In this document: in pieces, positions 21,883-21,903 of the stretch
How positions within the stretch are numbered: position 1 is the first letter of the stretch
Layout: each line of letters begins with the position of its first letter
Virus record (IMG/VR): IMGVR_UViG_3300035698_013747
Coordinates: 1 to 21,903 of that record
Length of the DNA stretch: 21,903 nt
From: a virus
Direction: 5' to 3' (one strand)
Position numbers and translations under genes: made by a program
Notes under the pieces: generated by a model
What the model saw: only the letters and a program-made list of their open reading frames with translations
Database searches by the model: none
What the model was told of the DNA's origin: nothing

Positions 21883-21903
21883 GGTGCAACCAGACAGGAG
21901 GAA

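Noticed and set aside
1-21903. tRNA genes, integrase, terminase or capsid genes
   Set aside because: I looked for cloverleaf-like and signature motifs in gaps and proteins and saw none, so lifestyle and packaging type cannot be told from this window.

Overview
The window is a compact, AT-rich piece of a tailed double-stranded DNA phage (or a prophage of one). Every gene I can support is read on the minus strand, so transcription runs from high to low coordinates. The replication genes (family A DNA polymerase, DnaB-type helicase, TOPRIM primase, SF2 helicase) and the tail-tip genes are phage-type, and I see no rRNA, tRNA or housekeeping gene. The genetic code is standard, with TAA, TAG and TGA all used as stops. 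Most starts lack a Shine-Dalgarno sequence, and many junctions are ATGA, GTGA or TAATG overlaps. The host is therefore probably from a group that tolerates SD-less starts, such as Bacteroidota or Cyanobacteria, but the sequence does not settle this.

Layout from right to left in transcription order. (1) 21882-16071 is a tail-tip module: a structural protein, a four-cysteine BR0599/DUF2163-type hub protein, an NlpC/P60 peptidase and a 1226-residue tail-tip protein. The order resembles the distal-tail genes of Rhodobacter gene transfer agents and lambda-like siphophages. (2) 16071-13913 holds an acyl-carrier-like small protein, a P-loop kinase-like protein, a fibre-like structural protein and a small unknown gene, ending in a weak terminator. 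(3) 13899-8533 starts at a strong sigma70-like promoter and holds a tiny membrane protein, a cupin sugar-isomerase-like protein, an SF2 helicase, a DnaB-type helicase and a primase. Two previously hidden 31-residue membrane peptides fit exactly into its gene junctions. (4) 8467-2215 holds a possible sigma factor, a cysteine-rich protein, a structured leader, a DUF1599/Nmad1-like protein, the DNA polymerase and several small unknown genes. (5) 2194-1 is an accessory end: two more copies of the same promoter, a 49-residue membrane protein, two tandem 71-nt hairpin elements, an unknown acidic protein and an intact TnpB RNA-guided nuclease gene with repeated motifs at its 3' end.

The most interesting part is 1-2200. 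TnpB keeps its RuvC catalytic residues and zinc finger but has no TnpA and no visible left transposon end. It sits 6 bp behind another gene under a phage promoter, so it looks adopted by the phage. Its 3' end carries a hairpin and a 20-bp motif that recurs exactly 90 bp downstream, which could mark the scaffold/guide boundary of an omega-RNA. Between the promoter units lie two equal-sized hairpins that share internal-loop motifs although their stems are unrelated.
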